Source: Littorina saxatilis (taxonomy: Eukaryota > Mollusca > Gastropoda > Littorinimorpha > Littorinidae). From it: DNA of 64,000 nucleotides. The stretch's first letter is position 1, and every line of letters starts with the position of its first letter. Below are positions 1 through 11,278 of this stretch, piece by piece. The notes under the pieces were generated by a model that saw nothing but the letters and a program-made list of their open reading frames with translations, was not told where the DNA came from and made no database searches. The DNA is taken from contig NC_090252.1 in assembly GCF_037325665.1 (NCBI RefSeq), forward strand, positions 11,419,360 through 11,483,359, written 5' to 3'. The translations under genes and the position numbers were made by a program.

Positions 1-147
1 CGAGGAAGAGGAGGAGTACGACGGACCACGTTTGAGCCAGGCTATCGTTCTTCCTACCAGTTTGAACAACGGAAGAAAGACGAGGAAAGAAGGCCACAAG
101 ACGCTGCTCGTAACAGAGCCAGCATGCAGAATCGGCAACACTGACTG
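1..147 (+). CDS. P2X7C-like gene, exon 1 (partial)
   Basis: Reading from base 2, this exon gives an acidic start (EEEEEYDGPR), a basic stretch and then PACRIGNTDW. It ends before the donor GTATGT at 148-153, in phase 1. The IGNTDW motif directly precedes the Cys cluster in this family. The frame starting at base 1 hits a stop at 142-144 and is not the coding one. Confidence 0.7.
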
Positions 148-1151
148 GTATGTGATTACTATTGTTGTCGCTATCTTCTGCATGCTAGATCAAAAGTCAT
201 GTGCGTTTTCCACTCATCAGTTCTTGTGCTTCTGTTGGTATGTTAGCATGACAGGATTATGCTAAGCTGAGCTTTTCAAGCGTCTTGTTTTCTTACCACT
301 TGGATATTTTACTTGGGACTGACAGTTCAGAATAAATGTATCTGCAGTGTTGCCTACACTTGACGATCTCTTTTCCCTCTGGGAATTCTAAGCACGGTTT
401 TTTTCCGTTTACACAACAAAACATGTTGATAGTAAGTCAAATTGCGTAATGCCATTTTCTCGTACAGAATGACATTGATGTTGATGATATTTTCACTGAT
501 TCGTGACAGTAAGACACAGCGTTTTGTTTTAGGTAATGCATGGAACCACAAAACAGTAAAAGGGAGCTTTCTGAAATGGCGGCGGTGATTTCAATATTCA
601 GAGATCTATCTCAGGAATATTGCCTTACATGTGCCTATTCCCCTGTAACCTTTTTATGTATTTTAGATCTGCCATGATACGATTTGTAAAACGACGGAAG
701 GACATGAGTTATGGTCTAAAAGTGGTGATTTTGTGTATTTATTTTAGGAAGGAAATCGTGCCAGAGATGTTGTTTGGTCAGTAGGGAGGTTGGGAAATAG
801 TTTTTTTCAAAGGTAGAAGGACATTTCGAGTAGGCATTGAAAATGAACGAAAGGCAATTCTGGGACGATACCAAGGATTGTTGTGAATGATGCAGACAAA
901 GCGTGTGGCTTTTTTTATAAATCAGTGCAGAATTTAATCTTGAGTGAAGCGGTATGTTTTTGAAGAACTCTTCAAAACAATCTTCGTTCTGTTGAATAGG
1001 AGGATGTGTGTGTGTGTGTGTGGGGGGGGGGGGGGTTATAATGGCGTGTGCCCGATTTCAACAGAAAAACTAGGAAGATCTATCGTAGATCTGAAAATAA
1101 ATAATTCAGTGATGAACAAAGATTAATTTGTTTGTGTGTGTGGGTGTGTGT

Positions 1152-1196
<45 letters not shown>

Positions 1197-4100
1197 TGTG
1201 CGCACGCGCGATACCCGTGATGAGGCGACCATTGTGTAGTGGCTATGTTCCCCAGGCTCCAACAGAAGCAGGCTGAAATCGAATTCTGTGAATGTGATCG
1301 TTTATCGTGTGATGGAGTGATACCGCTAGTCGTTTTAACAAAAGAAGCTTTCTCAGAAATATCCAAAAATGCATACACAACAGTTCCCTTCTTTTGATTG
1401 ATGTTTGGTCTGTTTTGTTTCGCAACATGGGACACTGTTCAAAAGACAGTGCAGGAGTATTTTCAAACACCTTGAGGAGACAGGACATTGTTTCTGTTTT
1501 ACAGTGGCCAGGTCAGTCACGATGTGTGGTCAGTGTTAAAAAGCAACCCTGTTAGATTCACTCGAAGGGTACTAACACTGCATGCATTGTGAAACCGCGA
1601 CTAATGGTACTGTTCGTGTTGTTTCTGTAAAGCATGGTAAGTTTTGTGCATACATAAGAATCACCCGGTTTTTTTTGTGTGTCTCCTATGTGAACGGGGC
1701 ATGCTGTTATGATTACAGAGTGATCTACTGTTTCAGGTGTCAGTGCGGACATTGCTGCCGGATGCCAACTTCTGTTGAGTGTGTGTGTTGCCACGACGTC
1801 AGACAAATCTAGATATGCACAAGTCATGTCGGTGCCACATAATGCTGACACACATGTTCCTGTGCATAGTTTATGGATAACGTGTAGTTGGGAAGTTAAG
1901 AGTAGAAATAATTAGTATTTAGTGTAGGAGGAGGGGTGGGGTGGGTAGGGAGGGGGTGGGTATGGTTTACTTTGAGCAGGTCGGTTTCAGTTTTAATAAA
2001 CAATTTTAGAGAATTGTGTATCTTATATTTGAGTCTTTCGTGTTTTAGACATTGATGCATTTAATAGTTTTAAGGAGTTGCCTTTTGTTTTATCATTCTG
2101 GTGTTTATCTAGCTGTGCTGTGTATCTTATAAGAAGTTCTTAAAAGTTCGAAGTTATTTTAGCATATAGGTTTGTTTGGTTTTTTTTATGGTCTTAACAG
2201 TTAAACATGTATTACGTTATTATCAAGATTCATGCTTTGTTAGCACTAAGCAGTTGTTTTAATCAGTCTGGTTTTCTCTTGTTTTCATCTTATGAACATT
2301 CTAAATGTTAGACTAGCTTATTGTCTTGTACAGAATAACAACTGTGTGAATGGTGCTATACTGAATGAAAGAGTGTGACATGAAGTTCTTGTACATCATT
2401 GTAAAGAGTGTGAATGACGTTTTAGTTTAGATGTCAAGCGCTTAGAGCAAGCCTTTTTAACGAAAGTTTTTGATTTAGCGCTATATAAATGTTCTTATTA
2501 TTATTATTATTATTAAATCAAACAGAAGGTAGAAGGCCTGGAAGAGCAGGTAGGCTGCATCACAGCACATCCTGGCTTTCGTACCGTGTGTCTGGACATC
2601 TAGCCTACTGCCTGGAGACCGCATACTATGCGTACAAGCAGGACTACGGGCGTCTAAACTTCGATCTGCATGAGTATGTAACACAACGCAAATCAGAAGA
2701 TTATCATTCGGATATATTTGCATATTCTTACACTGACAAGAGAGTGAAATACGTAGTACATTGTATTACACAAATAAACAGATCGGATACGTAAACTAGA
2801 CACAAATACATCGAATCTAATTAAATCTTCATTATAAACATTAACAGTGGAAAATAACAGCAACTGGGAAACAATAGCATTTGTGTGAAATAAATACAAA
2901 ACCTATTGTAAGACTGAACACCCACCCACAAACTTTTCAAGATACAATTTAATTGATGTGGGATTCTTCAGTATGTACACTTCTTACTTGCCGGTGTAGC
3001 ACGATATTAATCCTACGAGATTTTTACTCCGGAGTAAAAAAAATTCGTACGAATATGTTACTCTACTCATACGTGAGAAAGTTACTCCCCACGACAGGTG
3101 TACTCCGATTAAAAAAAATGACGAACAAAATTGTAACTCCCCTGACAAATAATTAACTAATACATTAATCCACCCTATCCACATAATTATCAGTATGATT
3201 AGAGCTTGTTAATTTTTCTTAAGTTTTGACATCGGAAATGTACCTCATTGCTTAGAATGGGTGTGTAGCTGATGATCGTTGGTGAAAGCCTACAGTAATA
3301 GAACTTGGCCGACATTGGTCATAGTCCGATAACTGCCTGCATACAGTATACCTACATAACAGATTCCAACACAAATTTCTAAAGTGAACATGTCATAGTC
3401 ATATCTTTATTTTTATGGATGAAGAAAAGGAGGTTTCCGCCTGACATTTATCGAAAAAAAGGAAGACATCTTCTGGAAGGTTTTAGATGCAAAGTTTCAT
3501 GAAGATCTCAGCAATCATTTTCAAGGAATCGCTCCACACGCTTTCTATACGATTTTCGTATGAAATTGTAATCTATTTTCTTGCTACGCAGGGGCGGACC
3601 TAGTTGTGGATAAGGGGGGAGGTTCCAATTTGGAGCAGGGGTCCAGGGGCCGCTTAGGCCCCGGTGGGGTCCAGGGGCAAAGCCCTGGTGGGGGGTCTGG
3701 GGGGCTTGGCCCCCCAGATGCTGAAGGAATTTTATTTTTTTAGGTCAATCGGAGGCCTCTCCTTTGAGTTTTTCGTCAGTTTCAAGCATGTTGCATTTGG
3801 AAGGAAGGAAAGCACAAGCCCTTTATTTTTTACTAAAAAAAACAACCAAAAAAAAACGGATGGGGGGGGGGGGGCACCAAAGGAACCCCCCCCCCTAGGT
3901 CCGCCCCTGCTACGGGTTATTGATATATAGATTTTAAATATTTGCCTATATTATATTTGTGAAAAAAATGCAGTGCGTTCAATGTTATTCTGGGATTGCT
4001 TTACACCACTTGTTTCTTTCTTGCTTTCGCAGGAAATACAGATATGTCGCCTACAGGCAGCTGGTGCGATGGTGTTGGGGTTTTCTAGGCAAAAGCATCA

Positions 4101-4201
4101 GGGTGCCTCTACCAGCTTGTGCCGTGAAAACGATCAGGGACACTTTCCCAGACGGAGGAAGAGTGGGGTTCAAACTCCCCCAGCTGGAGGGAATCGTGTG
4201 A
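1..4201 (+). CDS. P2X7 C-terminal-like domain gene, four exons, 5' end outside window, probably broken
   Basis: Four separated segments give the conserved order of the P2X7 receptor cytosolic C-terminal domain, which occurs without the channel in many invertebrate proteins: RIGNTDW, then CQCGHCCRMPTSVECVCC, then GCITAHPGFRTVCLD, then ETAYYAYKQDYG, then EKYRYVAYRQLVRWCWGFLG and a C-terminal CAVKTIRDTFP. In P2X7 this Cys-rich domain is a cytosolic ballast that binds zinc and guanine nucleotide; here the function is unknown. Exon 1 to 2 joins as TG|G, forming the Trp of NTDWCQC; exon 3 to 4 joins as GA|G, forming HEKYRY. Within exon 3 the reading frame changes between VCLD and CLETAYY, with about 5 extra bases, so the gene is either a pseudogene or misassembled. 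The exon 2 donor is uncertain. The transcript start lies upstream of the window. Confidence 0.75.
148..1736 (+). other. intron 1 of the P2X7C-like gene
   Basis: Non-coding. It holds a G-run near 1020-1035 and a (GT)n tract at about 1133-1203. The acceptor is tactgtttcag, ending at 1736. No other feature was recognised. Confidence 0.5.
1133..1203. repeat. (GT)n microsatellite
   Basis: A GT tract with a few interruptions, inside intron 1 of the P2X7C-like gene. Confidence 0.9.
1737..1797 (+). CDS. P2X7C-like gene, exon 2 (Cys cluster)
   Basis: Encodes CQCGHCCRMPTSVECVCCHD, the zinc-ligand Cys cluster of the family. The acceptor AG is at 1735-1736. The 3' border is a guess: the only GT before the in-frame TAG at 1810-1812 is the weak GTCAGA at 1798. 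Joined there to exon 3 the frame continues, although family members usually have about four more residues. Confidence 0.6.
2420..2516 (+). repeat. retroposon-type 3' tail with (ATT)n
   Basis: The sequence TTTAGCGCTATATAAATG followed by an ATT run resembles the 3' end of molluscan SINE/LINE-type retroposons. It ends only about 10 bases before the inferred exon 3 acceptor (aaatcaaacag), replacing a normal polypyrimidine tract. The 5' limit of the insertion cannot be seen. Confidence 0.45.
2526..2673 (+). CDS. P2X7C-like gene, exon 3 (frame break inside)
   Basis: The first half reads KVEGLEEQVGCITAHPGF and VCLDI, then meets a TAG. The second half reads CLETAYYAYKQDYGRLNFDL in a frame offset by two bases. 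Family members have only about three residues between VCL(D/N) and L(Q/E)TAY; here there are 14 bases. The donor is GA|GTATGT. Confidence 0.65.
2674..4032 (+). other. intron 3 of the P2X7C-like gene
   Basis: AT-rich, non-coding, carrying one TIR element (3589-3909). The acceptor is a good polypyrimidine tract ending ttgctttcgcag at 4032. Confidence 0.5.
3589..3909. mobile_element. non-autonomous TIR element (321 bp)
   Basis: The left end CAGGGGCGGACCTAG and right end CTAGGTCCGCCCCTG are perfect inverted repeats, and CTACG flanks both ends (3584-3588 and 3910-3914). No coding capacity. The CAGGGGCGGA terminus resembles hAT-type MITEs, but those make 8-bp target duplications and only 5 bp match here, so the superfamily is open. 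Confidence 0.8.
4033..4201 (+). CDS. P2X7C-like gene, exon 4 (terminal)
   Basis: Encodes (E)KYRYVAYRQLVRWCWGFLG through CAVKTIRDTFPDGGRVGFKL to a TGA at 4199-4201. It matches the conserved C-terminal block of P2X7 (AYR..W..G.LG...R...P.C....IR..FP). This is the best-supported exon of the gene. Confidence 0.8.
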
Positions 4202-4366
4202 CCCTGTGTTGAACAGCTTCCTGCATGGTGGGACGATGGTACTGGGATGCCAGGTGGTCTGGTACATGGTCCACATGATCCCACAAACTTAGTTCCAGGT
4301 TCCTGGGGCTGTTGGTGTACTCCCGCATCAGATACTCTGTGAGCCGGTCAGCATAGCCTGTGCCCC
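4170..4366 (-). CDS. exon-like ORF, not recognised
   Basis: On the minus strand, an acceptor-like ...gcggggcacag precedes an open stretch reading YADRLTEYLMREYTNSPRN through LWDHVDHVPDHLASQYHRP to a stop at about 4170. It looks coding in composition, but no domain is recognised. It overlaps the last ~30 bases of the plus-strand P2X7C-like exon, so at most one of the two ends may be real. Confidence 0.25.
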
Positions 4367-4433
4367 GCAAATAGAAATACAAATTAAATCGATGAATTTG
4401 ACTCAAGAAATAACTGTTTGTGGTGATATGCAT

Positions 4434-5020
4434 CGGTATGAATGTATAACGGGTACATTAAATATACCCCCCCCCCCTCTTGTGTTACAACGTTCACTAC
4501 CTTTCTTGGTTAAATGAACTGCTTGAAGTTAAACCTTTAGAAATTTACCCTCACTATTATATATTTTTCTAATTTCTAAGATTTGATTTTGTTACATATC
4601 TTTTTTAGGACATAGAGTGGGAGTTCCACTAAACTCAGGTCTGTCAAAACTTTTGCATCAGATAGTGAATTTATGACTCAGAAACATACTCATAAGGGAG
4701 AGATCATTGAAACTGAAAGCAGAGGTTATTTGTGGAATTCCCCAAGTCTTCGTGCATGCGAGTGTCCGACAAACAAAACTGTAGCACGTTCAACCATCTT
4801 GACAGAAGGAACAAATACCCACGCTTCCAAAGTAGGTCAGAACTGTTGCAGAGTAGTACAGGAAGGTTTTTCACACTATAACTACCACTCTCATGAAGTT
4901 TTTCACTTCAATTGAAAGCCCATGATAGTGGTACGATATCAAAACAGAAAAGCTTAAAAAACAATGATACTCGCCGGGATTATTGTCGCTTTTCTACTCC
5001 TCAACAAGAAGAGCAAACGC
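4434..5020. other. no recognisable feature
   Basis: AT-rich non-coding DNA. Short ORFs only. Confidence 0.4.
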
Positions 5021-5575
5021 TCGATCGAGTCACTTTCGCAGTTCTGAATATTATATGAGGCATCAGATGGACAGGAAGAAATTGCTATTCACAACACAAT
5101 GAGTCACGTTCACATAAAATTTGAGCCCGGTCACTTTTATAGTTTCCGAGAAAAGCCCAACGTTAAGTTGTGTGTTGCCGAACAGAAAAGGCTAGTTATC
5201 TCCCTTGTTTTTCTGATAACGTTCGTAAAAGGCTACAGATGTAAATACTTTGATGTAAAGAATAATCCTACAAAGTTTCAATCACATCCGATGAACTTTG
5301 TCAAAGATATAAAATGTCTAATTTTTCCTTTGACGCTGACCTGTGACCTTGAAAAAGGTCAAAGGTCAACGAAACCATCGTTAAAGTGTAGAGGTCATTG
5401 GAGGTCACGACTAAACAAAATATGAGCCCGATCGCTTTGATAGTTTCCGAGAAAAGTCCAACGTTAAGGTGGTGTCTACGGACGGCCGGCCGGCCGGCCG
5501 GCCAGACTAACACTGACCGATTACACAGAGTCACTTTTTCTCAAGTGACTCAAAAACTCAGCTAATATTTCGGCT
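5021..5575. repeat. dispersed repeat with direct repeats, (GGCC)n and terminal hairpin
   Basis: Two ~45-bp direct repeats (about 5125-5170 and 5425-5470) share GATAGTTTCCGAGAAAAG-like sequence. They are followed by a GGCC run near 5484-5505 and a hairpin with 9-bp arms, GAGTCACTT / AAGTGACTC, at 5528-5551. Similar modules occur in molluscan non-autonomous elements. The true ends are uncertain. Confidence 0.5.
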
Positions 5576-5906
5576 GTCACTGTTTACAGTCAGGATGATT
5601 GTGGGCTATATTTATAATGTACCCATCATCCTCTGTTTTACCCCACCCCGTGTCATCCGGGTTGCTCCAAAACAACATTGTCTGCTTCAGGAGCAGACGA
5701 CATAGAAATAGTATACATCACAATCACATACGGACATGATCTGTTGCATAAATTCCCTTTTCTTTCTTTTTATCTTTTTTTTTTCTTTCGTGGGGGGTGG
5801 GAATGTTTACAACAATGTACATGAGATATAGCGAAATTCGTGATTAAGCGTGAAACGGGACATTGGGCATTTCCCCATGTTCAACTAAGAAACAGCGACA
5901 GAAGAT
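5576..5906. other. probable 3' flank/UTR of the minus-strand receptor tail
   Basis: No coding sequence recognised. It lies immediately 3' of the stop at 5907-5909 on the minus strand. Confidence 0.3.
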
Positions 5907-6184
5907 TCATGACAAAAGCTTGTACCTTCCAGTGATGTCACAGCTCTCCTCGGATTGGTTACTGAGTTCCCAGTCCTCGTTTTCTCGGTCTGTCACCATT
6001 TCCTCCTCCTCGTCTGACTGAGACTCGCTGACGGGCTCTTCCTCCATAACTTTGAAAAGATGTTCATGCACTGCTAGCGGTTGTCGGTTTCCTTTGGGTT
6101 CTTCAGGATCCGTCTGCTGGCAGAAATCAACCTTTTTCATGTGAACAAGAGGTGCTGGGTGTACCTTATCATCAGTTTGTGACC
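5907..6184 (-). CDS. receptor cytoplasmic tail, last exon (gene C)
   Basis: After the acceptor tttctgttttaaag, the exon reads GSQTDDKVHPAPLVHMKK onward to a strongly acidic segment (SESQSDEEEEMVTD, then NEDWELSNQSEE) and ends ITGRYKLLS at a TGA. YKLL near the C-terminus fits a YxxPhi sorting signal. The exon starts with two bases of a split codon, matching the phase-1 end of the 6362-6516 exon. Composition and position suggest the intracellular tail of a membrane receptor, like the tail exon of gene A at 55 kb. No enzymatic domain is present. Confidence 0.55.
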
Positions 6185-6264
6185 CTTTAAAACAGAAAGA
6201 ACACTTCATCCTTTGCAACTTTCATGCTCATAATAAAAACATGAAATTCTATATTTAGCGCGCA

Positions 6265-6361
6265 TGTGTGTGTGTGTGTGTGTGTTTGTGTGTGTGTGTA
6301 CATGTGTGTGTGTGTGTGTGTGTGTGTATCAATGTGTGTGTGTGTGTGTGTGTACGTACAC
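6265..6361. repeat. (GT)n microsatellite at a splice donor
   Basis: Interrupted GT tract. On the minus strand it is the 5' end of the intron after the 6362-6516 exon, and the donor GTGTAC is its edge. Confidence 0.85.
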
Positions 6362-6516
6362 CTTTCACATTGCTGTGGGTTGACTGTCTGTGCACAGGCA
6401 CATATTTTGATGACTGGCGGTTTTTCGTGACAGCGGCAAGTACAGCAGGGCTTGTTATGGAGTGTCCTTTTGTTCTCATCGTTTGCCGTTGGGAATCGTG
6501 ACAATTCCCTTTTCCT
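6362..6516 (-). CDS. receptor cytoplasmic tail exon with ITIM-like motif (gene C)
   Basis: Acceptor ttcttttacttccag; donor AAAG|GTGTAC. In the frame that joins 5907-6184 it reads GKGNCHDSQRQTMRTKGHSI, then TSPAVLAAVTKNRQ, SSKYVPVHRQ and STHSNVK|G. SKYVPV matches the ITIM consensus (S/I/V/L)xYxx(I/V/L). The exon starts with the third base of a codon (phase 2) and ends in phase 1, the same phase used before the tail exon of gene A. A second open frame, rich in Cys, would hit a stop on joining the next exon, so it is rejected. The upstream transmembrane exon was not found. Confidence 0.5.
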
Positions 6517-7193
6517 CTGGAAGTAAAAGAAGAAAGACACTTAGTCTAATGATAATCTGATTTGAAAGTATGCTTGGTCTGGTATTGTCTATTGACCTAT
6601 TCAGAACATTGAAAATTGAAATACCCACTGAAAGACGTATGGATATTATCATGTGTGTATCCATGCGTAAGTTTCAACACATAAGTTGGTTTTACGTGTC
6701 TCAGTCAATGCAGACAAATCACATGCACGATTCTCACATCTCTCGTCTTTCAGTAGCAAAAGCTGCACGCTTACAGTAGATATTTTATACATAGTGAATT
6801 ACAATTCAAGCAAACACTGTCAATGTAATGGATTTACATTTGGAGTTTGCGATCATATTTACCCCACGCTTGGCACATATATTGTGTAATGTCTCCACAC
6901 ACAAAAAAACTGACAACGCGTTACTCTTAATCTGCCGCGCCACCCCCCACCCCTATCACCCCCACCCGCTCTTGTTCCTGCCCAGCCCCCATTTTCCACA
7001 GCTCAGCTCAGACCGTTATGCAACAGTGTTGCCTGTGGCGCTTCGACGTCAATACATCATCTTTGTAATCAAGCAGTAATAGCCGGACCAAGACACACTA
7101 ATCTGCACCAATTCACATTTGCTGCGCACCAATATGTGGGTGCATGGTCAAAACAAAAAACATCTACAACATCTACAATCAAAGTACACTGAC
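6517..7193. other. no recognisable feature
   Basis: Non-coding. A C-rich stretch lies near 6930-6995. Confidence 0.35.
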
Positions 7194-7474
7194 CTTCAAG
7201 CAGCTTTGAACGGAGGGTATTGCCAATCGCGACAATACTCTTTTCGGTTGAAACCCCAACCTGTTTTGCTCAAAGTTGATGAAGTCGGTTTGCACGAAAT
7301 GTTCACTGCAAATGAACCTGCTTTTGCCAGACACTTTTAATGCGCACGCTTTAGCTGTGGAAACATCTCCCATTTCGATAACAAACTTAGGTTTTTGGTA
7401 GGAAATCTGTGGAAGGAAATGCCGCTTGTTGTTTGCGTGTTTTTGCAGTTTGCGGCTGCACACCTACGAGGCAT
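7194..7474 (-). pseudogene. THAP zinc-finger exon with one frame break
   Basis: Starts MPRRCAAANCKN and GISFHRFP, the N-terminal half of a THAP C2CH finger. It then needs a one-base shift to continue as GKSRFICSEHFVQTDF (the C..H pair) and AIPSV, the AVPTIF-box equivalent. It ends SCLK before a donor GTCAGT. THAP domains bind DNA and occur in host regulators and P-type transposases. Without more exons the origin cannot be told. The frame break lies between QLKRAH and LKVSGK, near 7340. Confidence 0.65.
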
Positions 7475-7872
7475 TCTTCCGGACCCAGTTATCACTTTTA
7501 CACATGTATGTATGCATGAACACCACGCTGGTTGAACCAAAACAAACACTGTGACGTCACAGTGAACCGACGTCACAGTGAACCAAAAATCACGTGACCA
7601 CAACATGACCCCAGGCGGCTTGTCTTGGTTAGCCCACCAATAATAAATGTTCAATTACAACAACAACAAAATTTTTAATAATTTTTAAAATATTTTTCCT
7701 GAGATGTTTATAACATTTGGCATCCGATATTCAAGCTTTTGGAGATATTTCAAAACCTTGGACTTGTCCTTTAACACTCACACACCAGGGTAGCGTAACT
7801 TTGTTGCTTCTATCTTTCCACTGGGGGGAAGCCGCCCGCATTTCCCAGCGTTGGGATCATAAAGTAAACGAA
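7475..7872. other. THAP exon upstream region
   Basis: Contains a repeated TGACGTCACAGTGAACC-like motif (about 7550-7585) with a CRE-type palindrome TGACGTCA. It could be a promoter for the minus-strand THAP exon, but this is only a possibility. Confidence 0.25.
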
Positions 7873-8252
7873 ACAAGTCGCGTAAGGCGAAAATACAATA
7901 TTTAGTCAAGTAGCTGTCGAACTCACAGAATGAAACTGAACGCAATGCCATTTTTCAGCAAGACCGTATACTCGTAGCATCGTCAGTCCACCGCTCATGG
8001 CAAAGGCAGTGAAATTGACAAGAAGAGCGGGGTAGTAGTTGCGCTAAGAAGGATAGCACGCTTTTCTGTACCTCTCTTTGTTTTAACTTTCTGAGCGTGT
8101 TTTTAATCCAAACATATCATATCTATATGTTTTTGGAATCAGGAACCGACAAGGAATAAGATGAAAGTGTTTACATTTAGTCAAGTTATGACTAAATGTT
8201 TTAACATCGAGGGGGGAATCGAGACGAGGGTCGTGGTGTATGTGTGTGTGTC

Positions 8253-8318
<66 letters not shown>

Positions 8319-9564
8319 GATTCAGACTAAACTACTGGACCGATCTTTATGAAATTTGACATGAGAGTTCCTGGGTATGAAATCCCCGAACGTTTTTTTC
8401 ATTTTTTTGATAAATGTCTTTGATGACGTCATATCCGGCTTTTCGTGAAAGTTGAGGCGGCACTGTCACGCCCTCATTTTTCAACCAAATTGATTGACAT
8501 TTTGGTCAAGTAATCTTCGACGAAGCCCGGACTTTGGTATTGCATTTCAGCTTGGTGGCTTAAAAATTAATTAATGACTTTGGTCATTAAAAATCTGAAA
8601 ATTGTAAAAAAAAATAAAAATTTATAAAACGATCCAAATTTACGTTCATCTTATTTTCCATCATTTTCTGATTCCAAAAACATATAAATATGTTATATTT
8701 GGATTAAAAACAAGCTCTGAAAATTAAATATATAAATATTATTATCAAAATTAAATTGTCGAAATCAATTTAAAAACACTTTCATCTTAATCCTTGTCGG
8801 TTCCTGATTCCAAAAACATATAGATATGATATGTTTGGATTAAAAACACGCTCAGAAAGTTAAAACAAAGAGAGGTACAGACAAGCGTGCTATCCTTCTT
8901 AGCGCAACTACTACCCCGCTCTTCTTGTCAATTTCACTGCCTTTGCCATGAGCGGTGGAGTGACGATGCAACGAGTATACGGTCTTGCTGAAAAATGGCA
9001 TTGCGTTCAGTTTCATTCTGTGAGTTCGACAGCTACTTGACTAAATGTTGTATTTTCGCCTTACGCGACTTGTTTTAAATTGATTTCGACAATTTAATTT
9101 TGATAATAATTGTTATATATTTAATTTTCAGAGCTTGTTTTTAATCCGAATATATGATATTTATATGTTTTTGGAATCAGCAAATGATGGAGAATAAGAT
9201 AAACGTAAATTTGGATCGTTTTATAAATTTTTATTTTTTTTTACAATTTTCAGATTTTTAATGACCAAAGTCATTAATTAATTTTTAAGCCACCAACTGA
9301 CCAAGCTGAAATGCAATACCGAAGTTTGGGCTTTGTCGAAGATTACTTGACCAAACTTTCAACTAATTTAGTTGAAAAACGAGGGCGTGACAGTGCCGCC
9401 TCAACTTTCACGAAAAGCCGGATATGACGTCATCAAAGACATTTATCAAAAAAATGAAAAAAACGTTCGGGGATTTCATACCCAGGAACTCTCATGTCAA
9501 ATTTCATAAAGATCGGTCCAGTAGTTTAGTCTGAATCGCTCTACACACACACACACACAGACAG

Positions 9565-9595
<31 letters not shown>

Positions 9596-9663
9596 TACAC
9601 CACGACCCTCGTTTCGATTCCCCCTCGATGTTAAAATATTTAGTCAAAACTTGACTAAATATA
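7873..9663 (-). mobile_element. R1 repeat copy A, split by a nested copy
   Basis: R1 is the ~0.9-kb repeat named here from its six appearances in this window. One end is ACAAGTCGCGTAAGGCG; the other holds the hairpin TTTAGTCAAGTTTTGACTAAA. Copy A occupies 7873-8172 and 9074-9663, and its two halves join at GAAAGTGTTT/TTTAAATTG exactly as in uninterrupted copies. It carries its own (CA)n near 9543-9592. No ORF. The superfamily is unknown. Confidence 0.8.
8173..9073 (+). mobile_element. R1 repeat copy B, nested in copy A
   Basis: A full-length 901-bp unit starting ACATTTAGTCAAG and ending CGCGACTTGT, inverted relative to its host copy. A (GT)n tract sits at 8239-8313, the same internal position as in the other copies. 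No clear target duplication beyond a T or two. Confidence 0.8.
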
Positions 9664-9732
9664 ATGAAAAAAAAAGTCTCGGTTTCACAGGCAAAATTAA
9701 ATTAATTTGCATAGATCTATCTGCTTTTTGTT

Positions 9733-9796
9733 ATGTTTAGTCAAGTTTTGACTAAATGTTTTAACGTAGAGGGGGGGAATCGAGAAGAGGGTCGTG

Positions 9797-9877
<81 letters not shown>

Positions 9878-10646
9878 GCGATTCAGACTAAACTACTGGA
9901 CCGATCTTTATGACATTTTACATGAGAGTTTCCGGGTGTGATATCCCCAGAATTTTTTTTTCATTTTTGTTGATAAATGTCTTTGATGACGTCATATCCG
10001 GCTTTTTTGTGAAAGTTGAGGCGGCACTGTCACGCTCTCATTTTTCAACCAAATTGGTTGAAATTTTGGTCAAGTAATCTTCGACGAAGCCCGAACTTCG
10101 GTATTGCATTTCAGCTTGGTGGCTTAAAAATTGATTAATGACTTTGGTCATTAAATATCAGAAAATTGTAAAAAAAATATTGTTTTATAAAACGATCCAA
10201 ATTTACGTTCATCTTATTCTCCATAGATTTCTGATTCCAAAAACATATACATATGTTATATTTGGATTAAAAACAAGCTCTGAAAATAAAAAAAATATAA
10301 AAATCATTATCAACATTACATTTTCGAAATCAATTTAAAAACACTTTCATCTTATTTCTTGTCGGTTCCTGATTCCAAAAACATATATATATATAGATAT
10401 GATATGTTTGGATTAAAAACACGCTCAGAAAGTTAAAACGAAGAGAGGTACAGAAAAGCGTGCTATTCTTCTTAGCGCAACTACTACCCCGCTCTTCTTG
10501 TCAATTTCACTGCCTTTGCCATGAGCGGTGGACTGACGATGCTACGAGTATACGGTCTTGCTGAAAAATTGCATTGCGTTCCGTTTCATGCTGTGAGTTC
10601 GACAGCTACTTGACTTAATGTTGTATTTTCGCCTTATGCGACTTGT
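9733..10646 (+). mobile_element. R1 repeat copy C
   Basis: Full-length unit in the same orientation as copy B, with a (GT)n tract at about 9800-9874. It ends GCCTTATGCGACTTGT. Confidence 0.8.
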
Positions 10647-11278
10647 TGTGGTTTGTTTTCAATCCAAACACAACATATGTACACTTTTCTTTATTTAGAA
10701 GATGACAGAGAATACAATTTAGTACACTCTTTGACTGCAATTTATGTTCCTTGTATGGTCAAACACGTCTTTTTTAATCTCCATATAAGGTAAAAGATGG
10801 TGTAAAGCTGTGGAAAAATCCAGGAAACCATTGTGTGAATATCTGAGCATGCGCTTTGAAGAGCTAAAACGTTTAGTAAATATCTGAGCATGCGCACTCG
10901 TGGTCAAAAACTCGTCAAAATTCACTGTACGTCTAATTTTAGCTGCGCACGAATCTTCAAACGCTTGGCTTGGACACAACAATGGCACTCCAAGGAAAAG
11001 GAGATTTGTCACCGGTTGAAACAAAATCTCCAGTCTAGTAACATTGGAATAATTTCATACCACCTATATTGATCATCATGGATCTGGAAAAAAAGGGATA
11101 TTGCTTGAATTGCGTCCATTTACAACTAAAATGCATCTAAGAAATGAAACCTTGAACGCTGTGACATTTCAGTTGGCTGCAGAGTGTTTCTGCTTGTGAG
11201 ATCTAAAAGCGACAAGCAATAGTGATTGTGAACGTTAAAAACTGAACGGAAACGACAGTTCCTACAACAAGTACTTAC
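10647..11278. other. no recognisable feature
   Basis: Non-coding. Includes a short duplicated phrase ATATCTGAGCATGCGC near 10839 and 10881. Confidence 0.35.

Noticed and set aside
1-144. Frame 1 of the first segment (RGRGGVRRTTFEPGYRSS) as the coding frame ending at a TGA
   Set aside because: Frame 2 gives RIGNTDW and joins in phase to the Cys cluster of the P2X7 C-terminal family.
6362-6516. The Cys-rich reading KPCCTCRCHEKPPVIKICAC of this exon
   Set aside because: It ends in a phase that meets a stop within the next exon; the other frame continues for 92 codons.
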